Of a stretch of DNA of 64,000 bases, positions 1-10,935 are shown one piece after another. How positions within the stretch are numbered: the stretch's first letter is position 1; the number at the start of each line of letters is the position of its first letter. A model generated the notes under the pieces. The model worked only from the letters and a program-made list of their open reading frames with translations. It was not told the DNA's origin and ran no database searches. A program made the translations under genes and the position numbers. The stretch comes from Fulvia fulva (Eukaryota > Ascomycota > Dothideomycetes > Mycosphaerellales > Mycosphaerellaceae), in assembly GCF_020509005.1 (NCBI RefSeq), contig NC_063016.1:3410001-3474000 (forward strand), read 5' to 3'.

Positions 1-1006
1 TAGGAGGGGTTTGAGGTGATGAGGGGGAGGAATGAGCGCGATGCCGTGGAGGCGAATGCGTTGTCGAAACGAACGCCTTCCCTCCCAAGCTTATCGAGAT
101 TGGGTGTCTTGATGGACTCGCATCCATAGCAGCCCACAAACTTGCCCAGGTCATCTTGTGGCGGTCAGCGGCAGCACAGCACAGCTCGGAGTCGCTCTGC
201 TCTTGCGTCGCACCTGCGATGAGCAGCAAAATGTTCTTCCTGCGCTGTTCCATAGTCAGTTCGATGCCCGTCGATGCAGCGATTGGTGCGGTCCTTTGAC
301 CTCAAGGGCAGAAGAGTACGTGGCACGGGGCATAGTGCGCACGAAATCTCGCCTGCAGTAGCTCGAACACGAGATATGATGTGCATGAGACGAGGCGTCG
401 AGGACATTGGAGCTGCGCACAGGTGGAGGAGCAAGAGAGCCACGGTGGCTAGATGATTCATGGAATCATTGCTTGTCTGGCTTGTGGTTTCGGTTCGCTT
501 GGCATGCGATTGGGTCAACATGGAACCTCAGCTTGATTCAAGCTTGCACCTTCCTTCTTCAACAACAACTTTGCACCATCGCTAAATTGCCATCCTTCGT
601 GTCGACGAGCCTCACAGCACTCGACCGCTCGTCTGTCACCGGCAGGCCAGATCTGCGAAAGCTCGAGTGCAACAAGGTTGTGTTGGAACGGCTGACAGCA
701 GAGACAGAAAATCGCTCATACAAAATCAAATCGCTCATGCTCCCTCCCTTTGTGCACTGGCGCGCAGCGCAGGCTGTACTACCGCCGAACAACAGCGACA
801 CCATCTCGCTTGCGACTCCCAACCACTGCTACCATCATCCATTGTAGCGTAACATCACACGTGGGTGGCACGGTAAAGCCAATCTAATTCTCACATGTTC
901 GCCATGCCTTGGTATATAGAGCTACCCTGCTCCGTGTCCGGCATTCCTCGTTCCCTCTCTCGCATTCCTTGACCTCTGCACTTGTCTTTTCTTGATATCT
1001 TCCACC
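1..1006. other. Intergenic, upstream of the ATPase gene
   Basis: No supported gene. A 98-codon ORF on the minus strand (ATG at 461, end 165) starts with a hydrophobic signal-like stretch, but its start context is weak and it has no recognisable family; it is treated as a finding only. The last 100 bases form the ATPase promoter and leader. Confidence 0.5.
913..918 (+). promoter_or_regulatory. TATA-like box of the P-type ATPase gene
   Basis: TATATA lies about 94 bases upstream of the ATG at 1007, followed by a pyrimidine-rich leader and a strong start context (CCACCATGG). The spacing suits a core promoter of a filamentous fungus. This is inference from position; no transcript data are available. 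Confidence 0.4.
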
Positions 1007-4000
1007 ATGGACGAGCCAGTGCCCAACCTTCCCAAGGCCCACACGCTCGCCGCTGGGGAGCTTGAACGGGTCCCGACCGGCGACAGAGGTCGTGTTACCT
1101 ATGCTACTGACACCCGTCCTCGTCGCACAAGCACAGATCGTTTCGACAGGCGTGGAAGCCATGCACGTTCCAGATCGCGGGACTCGTCAATGTCAATCAG
1201 GGCTGCTCGCCGGAGCATAGACCCTAGCTTCGCACTGCCGCCGGTCTTCAGGACACTCTCCTTTGGAGTCGATGAGGCCAACAGAAGGAGCTTTGCCAAA
1301 GATGAGAAGCCTACCAAAAGCAAGAAGGACAAGAAGAGCAAGCAAAACTCCGCTCAACTCGAGCTTGGAAGCATCGACTATCACAAATCTACAATTGATG
1401 AGCTGATACAACGCTTTTCGACCTCCCGTGGCACTGGAATTTCTGATGCTCAAGCTGCTCAGAAGATCAAGGAGATTGGCCGAAACGTGCCAACGCCGCC
1501 TCCATCAAGATGGTTCCAGCAGACGATCGGCTACCTCTTCGGTGGCTTCGGCACCATCCTCTTTGTTGCTTCAATACTGGTATTTGCATCATGGAAGCCA
1601 TTAGGTACGTATCTTTGAAAGCATCAGATCTCGCGGTCGCGATCGTGCAGCCATGGTACCATAGCTGGTGCTCAGACCACGAGGAAGGCTTCTGAACTAG
1701 AGCTAACTCCCTCTTCTACAGGTAACCCTGAGCCTGCGGTCGCGAACCTCGCGTTAGCGATTGTGCTAGCTATCGTTTGGGTCATTCAAGCAGCTTTCTC
1801 ATTCTGGCAAGACTTCTCGAGTTCTCGCGTCATGAGTAGCATCACCCGAATGCTCCCAGAAGAATGCATGATCCTCCGTGGTGGCTCGCAGCAAAGGGCC
1901 GACGGACGCGATGTGGTTCCTGGCGATATCCTTCGGATCACGATCGGAAACAAGCTGCCAGCTGATGTTCGCTTCCTCGAAGTCTCATCCGATGCCAGAT
2001 TCGACCGCAGTATCCTCACCGGAGAGCCAGCTCCACTTCTCGGCTCGGTCGAATCAACAGACGACAACTATCTCGAGACCGCAAATATCGGCCTGGCAGG
2101 TACACATTGCGTGTCTGGTAGCGCTTGGGGCCTCATCCTCGAAACGGGCGACCGCACAGTGTTTGGACGAATCGCTAAGCTCACCAGTACCCCGAAGACC
2201 GGGATGTCACCACTGCAGAAGGAGATCCTCTACTTTGTCCTGTTCATTGTTTGTATCATGTTGACAATGGTCGTCATCGTCATTGCGATCTGGGCAGGCT
2301 GGCTGCGACAAGAACATCCAGGCTGGATCTCGGTTTCGGCGCTCATCGTCTCCTGCGTGAGCGTTGCGGTGGCTTTCATCCCCGAAGGATTACCCATTGC
2401 GGTCACGGCCAGCTTGACCATCACCGCGAACATCATGAGGAAGAACAAGATTCTCTGCAAGAGCTTGAAGACTGTGGAGACACTTGGCGCCGTCAATGTC
2501 ATCTGCTCAGACAAGACCGGTACCCTGACACGCAACCAAATGTCGGTCACAGACTTTCTGGTCGGCAAGACTGCCTTCTCAGCTGTCGATGCAGAGCAAC
2601 GTTACAGAGACAGCGAAGGCATCAGGCAGCTAGCCAATGCCAGTGCTGTATGTAACGAAGCAGAGTTCGATGCGTCGACGCTCGACAAACCCATCATCGA
2701 TCGCAAGGTCAACGGCGATGCAACGGACTCTGCAATCCTGCGCTTTGCAGAGTCGATGCAGAACGTACGCGAACTACGGAACGATTGGCGCTCGATCTTC
2801 AAGGTCGCCTTTAACAGCAAGAACAAGTTCGCGGTCAATGTCGCTACATCGGAGACATCCGAGAAGTTCGAGAACGCTCTGCTAATGATCAAGGGCGCGC
2901 CGGACATTCTGCTCCCACGATGCACCTCATACATCGATCTGGATGGTTCCACCAAGCCGATGACTGAGTCCGACCAACGCACATTGGAAGGCATGAAGGA
3001 CTTCTGGTCATCGCAAGGAAAGCGTGTCATTCTGCTAGCCGAGAAGCCCCTCGAAAAGCTCACCTTTGACCCTACTGAGCAACCCAGAGAATACGAACGT
3101 GAGATACTGGGCCGCGCTGGCCATGATCTCGTCCTTGCTGGACTCGTTGGCATCGTCGACCCGCCACGTCCAGAGATCCCTGAAGTCGTCAGCATTCTTC
3201 GCGGCGCTGGAATTCGCGTCTTCATGGTCACTGGTGACTTCAAGCTTACAGCTCAGGCCATTGCGGCAGAGTGTGGTATCATTACCTCCACCCCCAAGAA
3301 CATCGACGACGTCACGCATCTAGCTTTCGAAGAGAGCTACCTGGTAAGTGCTGGTATCATCGAGTCTCGGTCAAATTCGTCGGATGGATCTCGCCAGTAC
3401 CTACACAAGAGCATTGTGCTCAGTGGTGCCGACATTGAGACTCTGGATGACAGCATGTGGGACAAACTTGCGCAATACGAAGAGATTGTGTTCGCTCGAA
3501 CAACGCCGGAGCACAAATTGAAGATCGTCAGAGAGTTCCAAAGCAGAGAGCTAACCGTCGGTATGACTGGAGATGGAGTGAACGATGCGCCATCACTAAA
3601 GGAAGCCGACATTGGCATTGCCATGGGATCCGGAAGCGACATTGCCATCGAGGCTGCCGACATGGTCCTCCTCGACTCTTTCGCCGCCGTCATCGAAGCC
3701 GTCAAATATGGACGTGTAGTGTACGACAACTTGAAGAAGACAATCACCTACCTTCTCCCAGCAGGCAGTTTCTCAGAGTTCTGGCCTGTAATGACGAACG
3801 TCGCCTTCGGCCTACCGCAGATCTTGAGCAGCTTCCTCATGATCATCATCTGTTGTTTCACGGATTGTGCTGCAGCAACTGCGCTAGCTTACGAGAAACC
3901 CGAAGCAGACGTTCTGACCAGACCACCACGCAATGCGAAGAAGGATCGACTGGTGAACTGGAAGCTCATCCTACAAGCCTATGGTTTCATTGGTATCCTG

Positions 4001-4450
4001 GAAACCGTTAGCTCGTTCGCGATGGGCTACTGGTACGCACAACGCAATGCCGTCCCATTCTCATCGCTCTGGTTCGGGTTCGGTGCTGTGCCTAAAGGCA
4101 TGACTCAGGCGCAGTATAAGGACATTCTCAACACGGCCAGCTCGGTCTACTTCGTCAACCTGGTCGTCATGCAATGGTTCGTGCTCTTTGCCGTGCGAAC
4201 GCGACGCCTGTCCGTGCTCCAGCACAGCATGAACTGGCTCTTACTGCCGGCGATCTGCTTCGCGCTGGTCTTCGCCATCATCTGGCTGTACGTGCCAGCT
4301 TTCCACGATACGTTGCAGACTGCCGTTGTGCCTGTCGCACACTGGTTCTTGCCCATGGCATTCGGGATGGCGATTCTGCTGTTGGATGAGGCTAGGAAGT
4401 TCTGCGTGCGACGTTGGCCTCAGGGTTTCTTGGCCAGGATTGCTTGGTAG
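1007..4450 (+). CDS. P-type cation ATPase, type IIC (Na+/K+-ATPase alpha-like)
   Basis: An ATP-driven cation pump of the plasma or an internal membrane. Exon 1 is 1007-1604 and exon 2 is 1722-4450; the intron runs from GTACGT to ACAG with an inner CTAAC branch site, and the exons give 1108 residues. The TGE actuator motif is near residue 298 and the M4 PEGL motif near 420. The phosphorylated Asp of DKTGT is at 463 and TGDGVNDAP is near 815. The M6 segment reads CFTDCAAATALAYE, and what follows (PRNAKKDRLVN) resembles Na+/K+-ATPase alpha rather than SERCA or the Ena pumps. The N-terminal 130 residues are basic and Ser/Arg rich. No beta subunit is visible nearby. The family is secure; the ion transported is not known from sequence. 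The start was chosen for its near-perfect context. Confidence 0.93.
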
Positions 4451-5040
4451 GAGGGTGATGTATTTGTGGACGTGGCATATGTGATTAGATGCTTGCCACG
4501 ACATGACCCAGTGGCGGGCGTTGTATAGCGAGGTGTTGGAGGCAGATGCGAGCGTTGTAGCAATGAGTTCCATGTTCACGTTAGGCCCTTTCCTGCACGA
4601 AGTCGAGGTCCATTATCATATCTCTCGCTTCATGGCGACCCGGGAGCGAGGAATGTATGGGTGACACCTTCCATTACATTGACAAGAACAAGACGTATCG
4701 CGAGATACATGGCCGACAGACCTCCGCGATCACCACGAGATGGCCAAGACAACTCCACGCTCTCATGACCACAACCTGGCCCAAGCCACGCTTGTATCCC
4801 CGCACGACATCGAAGCTAAAGTTCTCGGCCGAATCTCTCCATTGGAAAGCTCCACGTCTTTACCGTTGATGGAGCACCGGAAACACCACACAGAGGCTGG
4901 CTCCAGCAGCCGCGGCCTTCGATTGCGGTAGCTCCATGCACTGGCAGCACTGCAAGTAAGTAACATTCACTTTCACGTCTGTCTTCCCTTCCTACACCTA
5001 CTGCCAGCAACACCTATACTCTCGCACCCCAACCTTCAAC
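4451..5040. other. Intergenic
   Basis: ATPase 3' end and acyl-CoA ligase promoter. Short ORFs here overlap in several frames and match nothing I recognise. The last 70 bases are pyrimidine-rich (CTTCCCTTCCTACACC), as in a fungal leader. Confidence 0.5.
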
Positions 5041-6807
5041 ATGCCATTCACACCCCCATCATGGGTTCCTCCCCTTCCAGAAGTCCCAGACTCCATCTCC
5101 ATCGAACGCTTCATGTTCGACGAAAACTACGGCCGCTTCCCCCTCGGCTACTCCCAACCTCCATTTTCCTGCGCCCTCACCGGCAGGAAGTTCTCCGCCC
5201 TGGAGCTAAAGGAACGCGTCGACTACCTCTCCCGAGCTCTGTGCAAGGAGTTCGGTTTCAAGCCTAACCAAGGCAGCGCCTGGGACAAGGTCATCGCCAT
5301 CTTCAGCTTGAACACAATCGACTACTTGACCCTAGCATGGGCAGTGCATAGGATTGGTGGAATCTTGACGTGCGTCAATGCGGCGTACAATGCGAGCGAG
5401 CTGGAGTATCAGTTGAACGATTCTGGGGCAAAGGCGATTTTCACGTGTCTACCGCTGTTGCAGACGACCAAGGACGGCGTGAAGAAGAGCAAGATGAAGG
5501 GTGGCAAGATTTATATCATGCCACTCGCGGAGGTTATCACTGGCGGAGCGACTGCGCCGGACAACAAGACGATTGAGAACCTTGTAGACATGGGGAAGAA
5601 GCTGGACAGAATCGAGCCAAGCGACGCCAGCTGGAAACGAGGCGAGGGCAAAGAAAGATGTGCCTTTCTCTGCTACAGCAGCGGCACGAGCGGCCTTCCA
5701 AAGGGCGTGATGATCAGCCACTACAATGTCATCGCCAACACGCTCCAAATGACAACCCACGAAACGCCCAACCGCCAAACGATCATGAAACAAGAAAACG
5801 ACGACCACTACACCGAAAACTGCCTAGGCCTGCTCCCCATGTCCCACATCTACGGCCTCGTAGTGATTGCCCATGTGGGACCATACAGAGGCGACGGAGT
5901 CGTAGTCCTCCCCAAATACGACTTCAAATGGCTCCTTCAATCGATTCAAGACTACAAGATCCGAATGCTCTACCTAGTCCCTCCCATGATCATCCACGTC
6001 ACAAAGGCCAAAGACATCTGCAAACAATACGACCTCTCCTCCGTCCGCGCAGCATTCACCGGCGCAGCACCGCTAGGAAAGGAGACGGCCAACGATCTTG
6101 CGGAAATGTACCCAAATTGGGCCATCCGTCAAGGATACGGGTTGACAGAGACATCCACCGTAGTCTGCGCCACCGTCCCCGAAGATATCTGGTTCGGCAG
6201 CTCCGGCTCTTTGTTGCCTGGCATCACCGCCAAACTCATCACAACCGAAGGCAACGAAATCACCGGCTACGACCAGCCCGGTGAGCTCTGCGTGAAATCC
6301 CCAGCAGTAGTGCTAGGCTACTTGAACAACGACAAAGCCACCAAGGAAACCTTCGTAGACTTCTCCGATGGGCGGTACATGCGGACCGGCGACGAAGCCG
6401 TCATCTCCAAATCCCCCAACGGCTTCGAACACGTCTTCATCACCGACCGGATCAAGGAACTCATCAAAGTCAAAGGCCACCAAGTCGCGCCTGCCGAACT
6501 TGAGGCGCATATCCTAACGCATCCAGCTGTGAACGATTGCGTCGTGATTGGGTTCCCGAGTGATCGCGAGGGCGAGGTGCCGAAGGCGTTCGTGGTGAAG
6601 AATCCTGCGAGTACCGGGGCCAAGAGTGATGAGGAGTTGGGGAAGAGTATTGAGAAGCATGTGACGGATCATAAGAGTAGTTTTAAGGCGTTGAAGGGTG
6701 GGGTGGAGTTTATTGAGGCTGTGCCGAAGAGTCCTAGTGGGAAGATTTTGAGGAGGTTGATGAGGGATCAGGAGAGGGAGAAAATGAAGAAGGGGTCGAA
6801 GTTGTAA
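5041..6807 (+). CDS. Peroxisomal acyl-CoA ligase, 4-coumarate-CoA ligase-like
   Basis: An intronless 588-residue member of the AMP-forming (ANL) superfamily, which activates a carboxylic acid to its CoA thioester via an acyl-adenylate. The P-loop-like motif YSSGTSGLPKG is at about 211-221, YGLTE at 366-370, the hinge DRIKELIKVKG from about 469, and the catalytic lysine in PKSPSGKILRR near 567. The protein ends in SKL, a canonical PTS1 signal, so a peroxisomal location is likely. Fungal ligases of this kind act on aromatic, fatty or other side-chain acids; the sequence does not decide which. The last 250 bases use more GGG/TTG/AAG-type codons than the C-rich first part. A broken relative with an AKL end lies at 56978-58798. 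Confidence 0.93.
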   Translation: MPFTPPSWVPPLPEVPDSISIERFMFDENYGRFPLGYSQPPFSCALTGRKFSALELKERVDYLSRALCKEFGFKPNQGSAWDKVIAIFSLNTIDYLTLAWAVHRIGGILTCVNAAYNASELEYQLNDSGAKAIFTCLPLLQTTKDGVKKSKMKGGKIYIMPLAEVITGGATAPDNKTIENLVDMGKKLDRIEPSDASWKRGEGKERCAFLCYSSGTSGLPKGVMISHYNVIANTLQMTTHETPNRQTIMKQENDDHYTENCLGLLPMSHIYGLVVIAHVGPYRGDGVVVLPKYDFKWLLQSIQDYKIRMLYLVPPMIIHVTKAKDICKQYDLSSVRAAFTGAAPLGKETANDLAEMYPNWAIRQGYGLTETSTVVCATVPEDIWFGSSGSLLPGITAKLITTEGNEITGYDQPGELCVKSPAVVLGYLNNDKATKETFVDFSDGRYMRTGDEAVISKSPNGFEHVFITDRIKELIKVKGHQVAPAELEAHILTHPAVNDCVVIGFPSDREGEVPKAFVVKNPASTGAKSDEELGKSIEKHVTDHKSSFKALKGGVEFIEAVPKSPSGKILRRLMRDQEREKMKKGSKL

Positions 6808-7293
6808 ATGATTGGAGTCGCAGTTATTCTGGTACGATGCTTTTGCGAGAGCGAGCGTATAGTGTGCTACGATGCGAGTTGTGTATGTAGCATGTTCTTG
6901 ATGATAACTTGCTCACGCGCTGTATCGGTTTCACTCGCGTTTCATTGGTGGACGGGTAATATGAAGCTGTGGAAGACGGACGCTGCATGTCAGACTACTG
7001 CGATAAGCACCTGTATGCAACCTGCAACAACCTGCATCTCGGCAATGAGTTGTCGTGTGGCTGATGTTGTACGCGCGGGAGGGTGATGCCGTACGAGGCC
7101 AGCAAAAAGGAGCCGAGGACCGTCACAACTTACGATGCCACCATCGCAAGCCACGATCCCTGAAAGACAGCACAACACACGTCCATCTTTGTCTCGCTGA
7201 TATCGCGCGTCTTTCTGAAGACGTTCTGGGCATGCGCGCCTGACATCATGATCGTTCTGAATCGTCCGAGGTCGCGCACTAGCTGAGCAAGTC
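6808..7293. other. Intergenic
   Basis: No supported gene between the acyl-CoA ligase stop and the GT8-like start. The short ORFs here are not protein-like. Confidence 0.5.
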
Positions 7294-8622
7294 ATGGCCA
7301 GCTTAATGACAAGGAGGATGTACGCGGTTCTGGGGCTGACCATCGTCCTCATTGTCGGATTTTCCTGGCACATATCATCGCCGTCGGCCAACTCTAGGGG
7401 ATACATCAAGGACCTGCTTCACATCTCAAACCCAAGCTATGTTCTTGAGTCTCAGGAGTGTGAGAGGCCTCCTTCTGCGCAAGATCCACAGCAGGTATAT
7501 CTACCGATACCATCAGCAGTGGAACATCCCATAATACACACAAGTCCTGCACTATCGACAGCCTCTCCGGAAGCACCAGCAAGCGCTCATTCGGCAGAGG
7601 TTGATGCGCCCGGCTACGGCAGCAAGCTCCCATTCGAAAATGATCTGGCCCTCGAATTCCCTAAGATCGATGTTGACCACCTCAAAACGATGGCGCCACA
7701 TCACTACAAAGGTCCTGGCCATGCAACCTTCGCGTTGATTTTCCTGAGCCGCAATGGCTCCATACAAGATCCGTACTTCCTCGCCACTCATGAAGTTGTG
7801 TTTCGACTTCTCTGGAAACCAGACACGAAATCCACAGAGCACTCCGTGACTGTATTCGTTGCACCTTTCGTATCGCAGGAACAACGGTCGTCCTTCGAAG
7901 CCATCGGCGCAATCGTGCGAGAAGTCCAGGAGATGCCATTCCGATCAGACCTGCACAATGGCAATTCCATCTCACACAGGTTCCGGGATGTGTTCTCAAA
8001 GCTCGAGATGTGGGCTCAGACTGATTTCAGCCGGATTGCTTACCTGGACTCGGATGCGTTTCCTCTGGTCAATATCGATGCGCTCCTGAGCCAACAGCTC
8101 GCTCCTGAACGAAGTTGTCGACGAGAGCTGCTTTGGACGGAGGACCAGACACATGCCGAGGAGAGTTGTCGGTACACTTTCACAGCGGTGCAAGACTTGG
8201 GCGTTAGTAGCATGTTCAATGCCGGGGTGATGGTGCTTCGGCCGGATAGCGCGATGCATGAGCTTCTTCTGGCAGATTTCCACGATCCAGACAATACTGG
8301 ACTTCTGAACAGCGGCTTCCCTGGGCAAGGTCTTCTGAGCCATGTATTTCGCCTAGATGGACCTTTTCCGGCAACGGTGATCGGTAAAGCTTGGAATGGT
8401 GATGCTGGAGTGAAGGACGCTGGCGGGCAGTTGAACATATTGCACGCCAAACTATGGGCGTTGGTGCACGAAGGACGGCATTGGACGGATGGATTGTTCG
8501 TGAAGACGTGGCAGGAGTTGAGCACTTTGTATGGCAGTGAGGAGTTCGGCAGCAGGCGTGCTCAGGATACCGTGCTCTGGAAGGAGTACTTCAGCGCGAG
8601 CGGGAGTGGTGGTGTAGTATGA
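7294..8622 (+). CDS. GT8-like glycosyltransferase, type II membrane protein
   Basis: 442 residues, no introns. A short cytosolic tail is followed by one transmembrane segment at about 11-28, then a low-complexity stem to about 130 and a catalytic domain. The domain carries FSRIAYLDSDAFPL with the DxD metal/nucleotide-sugar motif at 252-254, and NAGVMVLRPD near 309. These match the glycogenin-like GT8 fold. The topology points to a Golgi or ER lumenal enzyme, so a role in glycan synthesis is more likely than glycogen priming. Donor and acceptor are unknown. Another ATG lies five codons downstream, so the start may shift slightly. The stop codon lies in a short tandem duplication (8613-8667). 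Confidence 0.8.
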   Translation: MASLMTRRMYAVLGLTIVLIVGFSWHISSPSANSRGYIKDLLHISNPSYVLESQECERPPSAQDPQQVYLPIPSAVEHPIIHTSPALSTASPEAPASAHSAEVDAPGYGSKLPFENDLALEFPKIDVDHLKTMAPHHYKGPGHATFALIFLSRNGSIQDPYFLATHEVVFRLLWKPDTKSTEHSVTVFVAPFVSQEQRSSFEAIGAIVREVQEMPFRSDLHNGNSISHRFRDVFSKLEMWAQTDFSRIAYLDSDAFPLVNIDALLSQQLAPERSCRRELLWTEDQTHAEESCRYTFTAVQDLGVSSMFNAGVMVLRPDSAMHELLLADFHDPDNTGLLNSGFPGQGLLSHVFRLDGPFPATVIGKAWNGDAGVKDAGGQLNILHAKLWALVHEGRHWTDGLFVKTWQELSTLYGSEEFGSRRAQDTVLWKEYFSASGSGGVV

Positions 8623-8667
8623 TAGCTGTAAGCACATGTAGTATGATAGTTCTAGCTGTAAGCACAT
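8613..8667. repeat. Short tandem duplication across a stop codon
   Basis: Two imperfect direct copies of a 24-30 bp unit begin with GTAGTATGATAG and end with CTGTAAGCACAT. The second copy has a 6-base insertion. The first copy contains the stop codon of the GT8-like gene. Confidence 0.75.
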
Positions 8668-9116
8668 GCAGTTGATGTTGTGGCCAAGTTGTTGTTCAAA
8701 GTGTTTCCAGCAGAAGCCGATCCATGGCATGGATCCTTGTCTGTTTGGCCAAGACCCTGCGTCACCGCCTGTACAATGTGGCAGGTGCGCGTGTGATTTG
8801 TGGCTTGTACGAAGCTTCGGCTTGCTGCTGGGAAACGAAAGCAGGAAAGCCGTGCAAGCAAATCCCATACATGATACACAAGACCATCTGCTGGTGCTTT
8901 CTCAGCTCCGCGGCCACTGCAACACACACTGCCATCACTGTACAGCCACTCCTCCGCCATACGAAACACGTGTCACTCCATCCAGCCAGCCTCCAGCCTC
9001 CAGCCTCTTTCCCTCAAAGACACCTCCCAATGCCGCTGCCTTGAGCTCAACATCATCTCACTGAAGAAACATCCACCATCACCTACACCACCCCGTCCAA
9101 CGATCACGATTCAAAC
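8623..9116. other. Intergenic
   Basis: No supported gene. The 3' half is rich in CCA/CTC runs (for example CAGCCTCCAGCCTCCAGCC), typical of a C-rich fungal leader upstream of the prenyltransferase start. Confidence 0.5.
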
Positions 9117-10235
9117 ATGTCAGTCGCACACGGAACGCACATGCGGAAATGGCTCCTCTCCTTACCGCCCGTCGAATACATGATCCAATACCTACGCGAA
9201 ACATTAATAGGCGCACTGAAATGCGGTCCGATACCCGAGCATATTGCCTTTGTCATGGACGGCAACAGGAGATGGGCGCGGAAGTCCAAGGTGGAAACGG
9301 TGGAAGGGCACAACATGGGCTTTGAGGCATTGGCTAGGATCCTCGAGGTCTGTTATAAGAGCGGCGTGCGAGTCGTCACCATCTATGCCTTCTCCATCGA
9401 GAACTTCAAGCGCAGCAAGTACGAGGTCGATGCGCTGATGGACATGGCCAAGACGAGGATTGTTCAGCTGTCGGAGCATGGAGCATTGCTTGATCAGTAT
9501 GGTGCGAGCGTGAGGGTGCTGGGAGACAGGAGCCTCATGAGGCAGGACGTTCTGGACCAGATCGATCGCGCAGTGGACATGACCAAGCACAACGACGCCG
9601 CACTCCTCAATGTCTGCTTCCCATACACGAGTCGAGAGGAGATCACCCACAGTGTGCGAGAAACAGTGCGCGACTTCACAAAACCGCCATCCAGACCAGC
9701 TTTGAAGCGACCTTTTAGCGAAACTCACATCCAGCGTAACATTCTCAGTCGGCAGTTGCCTTCAGTGGCGGAAGAAGATCAGCTACCAAAGGAGTACCTC
9801 CCATTCTCCCAGTCAAGATCAGACGAGACCCCCATACCCTCCGACAGCGACTCTGCCATCTCAGAGCAAGATCTAGAGGCATCTTCAAATCTACAACCCG
9901 CATCGTCCCGGACCAGCCACTCACCTTCGCCCAATCTCAAGCCTACTTCGCGATCAAGTGACCTGCCAGACCCTGAAGATATCACAGTAGCGACCCTGAC
10001 GAAGAACTCCTACACCTTCGACGCGCCACCCCTCGATCTCCTGATACGAACATCAGGCGTGCAACGACTGTCGGACTTCATGCTCTGGCAGTGTCACGAA
10101 GACACTGAGATCCGCTTCCTGGACTGCTTATGGCCCGAGTTCGACCTATGGCACTTCCTTCCCGTTTTGGTCGAGTGGCAGTGGCGGCAGAAGAAGCTCG
10201 CTCAGGAAGGCAAGGTGCACTTGAAGACAGCATGA
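9117..10235 (+). CDS. cis-Prenyltransferase (dehydrodolichyl diphosphate synthase catalytic subunit)
   Basis: 372 residues, no introns. It condenses isopentenyl diphosphate units onto farnesyl diphosphate to make dehydrodolichyl diphosphate, the precursor of the dolichol carrier for N-glycosylation, at the ER membrane. The signature HIAFVMDGNRRWARK starts near residue 42, with the catalytic Asp at 48. The motif VVTIYAFSIENFKRS and the C-terminal RTSGVQRLSDFMLWQ (from about 311) with a following WPEF block complete the Rer2-type family. Between about 180 and 305 there is a Ser/Pro-rich insertion of some 120 residues that separates the last two conserved blocks. It looks disordered and explains the length beyond the usual 280-300. 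Confidence in the family is high. Confidence 0.94.
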   Translation: MSVAHGTHMRKWLLSLPPVEYMIQYLRETLIGALKCGPIPEHIAFVMDGNRRWARKSKVETVEGHNMGFEALARILEVCYKSGVRVVTIYAFSIENFKRSKYEVDALMDMAKTRIVQLSEHGALLDQYGASVRVLGDRSLMRQDVLDQIDRAVDMTKHNDAALLNVCFPYTSREEITHSVRETVRDFTKPPSRPALKRPFSETHIQRNILSRQLPSVAEEDQLPKEYLPFSQSRSDETPIPSDSDSAISEQDLEASSNLQPASSRTSHSPSPNLKPTSRSSDLPDPEDITVATLTKNSYTFDAPPLDLLIRTSGVQRLSDFMLWQCHEDTEIRFLDCLWPEFDLWHFLPVLVEWQWRQKKLAQEGKVHLKTA

Positions 10236-10935
10236 GTTGCGTCTGATGGTTGCCGTCATTCGATAGACTTTTTGTGTATGGCGTTCTTTCAGCGACCTGG
10301 CGAAGTTTTTCTTGAGCATCATTGTTTGCTTGCATAGAACGGAGATGATACCCTTCTGTAGTACTTATCCTAGAATCCTCGAAGCAATAGACAGCAGCCA
10401 ACACTCGGGTTGTTCCAACCAAGCCCGTCACCTCGTCATCAACTCAAAATCATCGACGTACGCAACCTGGATCAGTAAACAGGCATAAACTGCTCCACCT
10501 AGCTCATTTGCCCTGATTGTCGTGCCCGCTCGCTGGGGCCCGGCTGGCAATGTCGCGATGGAACACATCTGTGGTACATCTTACAAATGAAGGCTGCCCT
10601 ACACGCAGCTGCACAGACCAGCACCCCTGCCCCAGAAACACATGCCCCATCAAGCAACCGGACAAGGGCAACGGACTTACAGGACGGACCCTCGCCCTTG
10701 AGCCCGGTCGAGAGGGGGATTGGTGAGACCAACCGCAGAGAGCTGATTAGGCGTTCACGGAGCTGTGTAGTGCGAGATGCTTCCGTCACTTCGTGGACGT
10801 GATTACTTCGTACACGTAGGTGCCGGCATTGGTACGTATGATGGCTACGCGCTAGCATCTGTTAGAGCTGTCTCTATATACTATAGCTGTAGCAGTACTT
10901 CCGTCACTACTGAGGAGGTTCTATTATCCTTTGCT
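10236..10935. other. Intergenic with a pair of 11-bp direct repeats
   Basis: No supported gene. CTTCCGTCACT occurs at 10780-10790 and again at 10898-10908, just before the truncated monooxygenase. The missing 5' half of that gene could not be found here. Confidence 0.45.

Noticed and set aside
407..852. Overlapping ORFs of 60-146 codons on both strands before the ATPase
   Set aside because: They overlap in several frames, several lack a true ATG, and none shows a domain or codon pattern of a gene.
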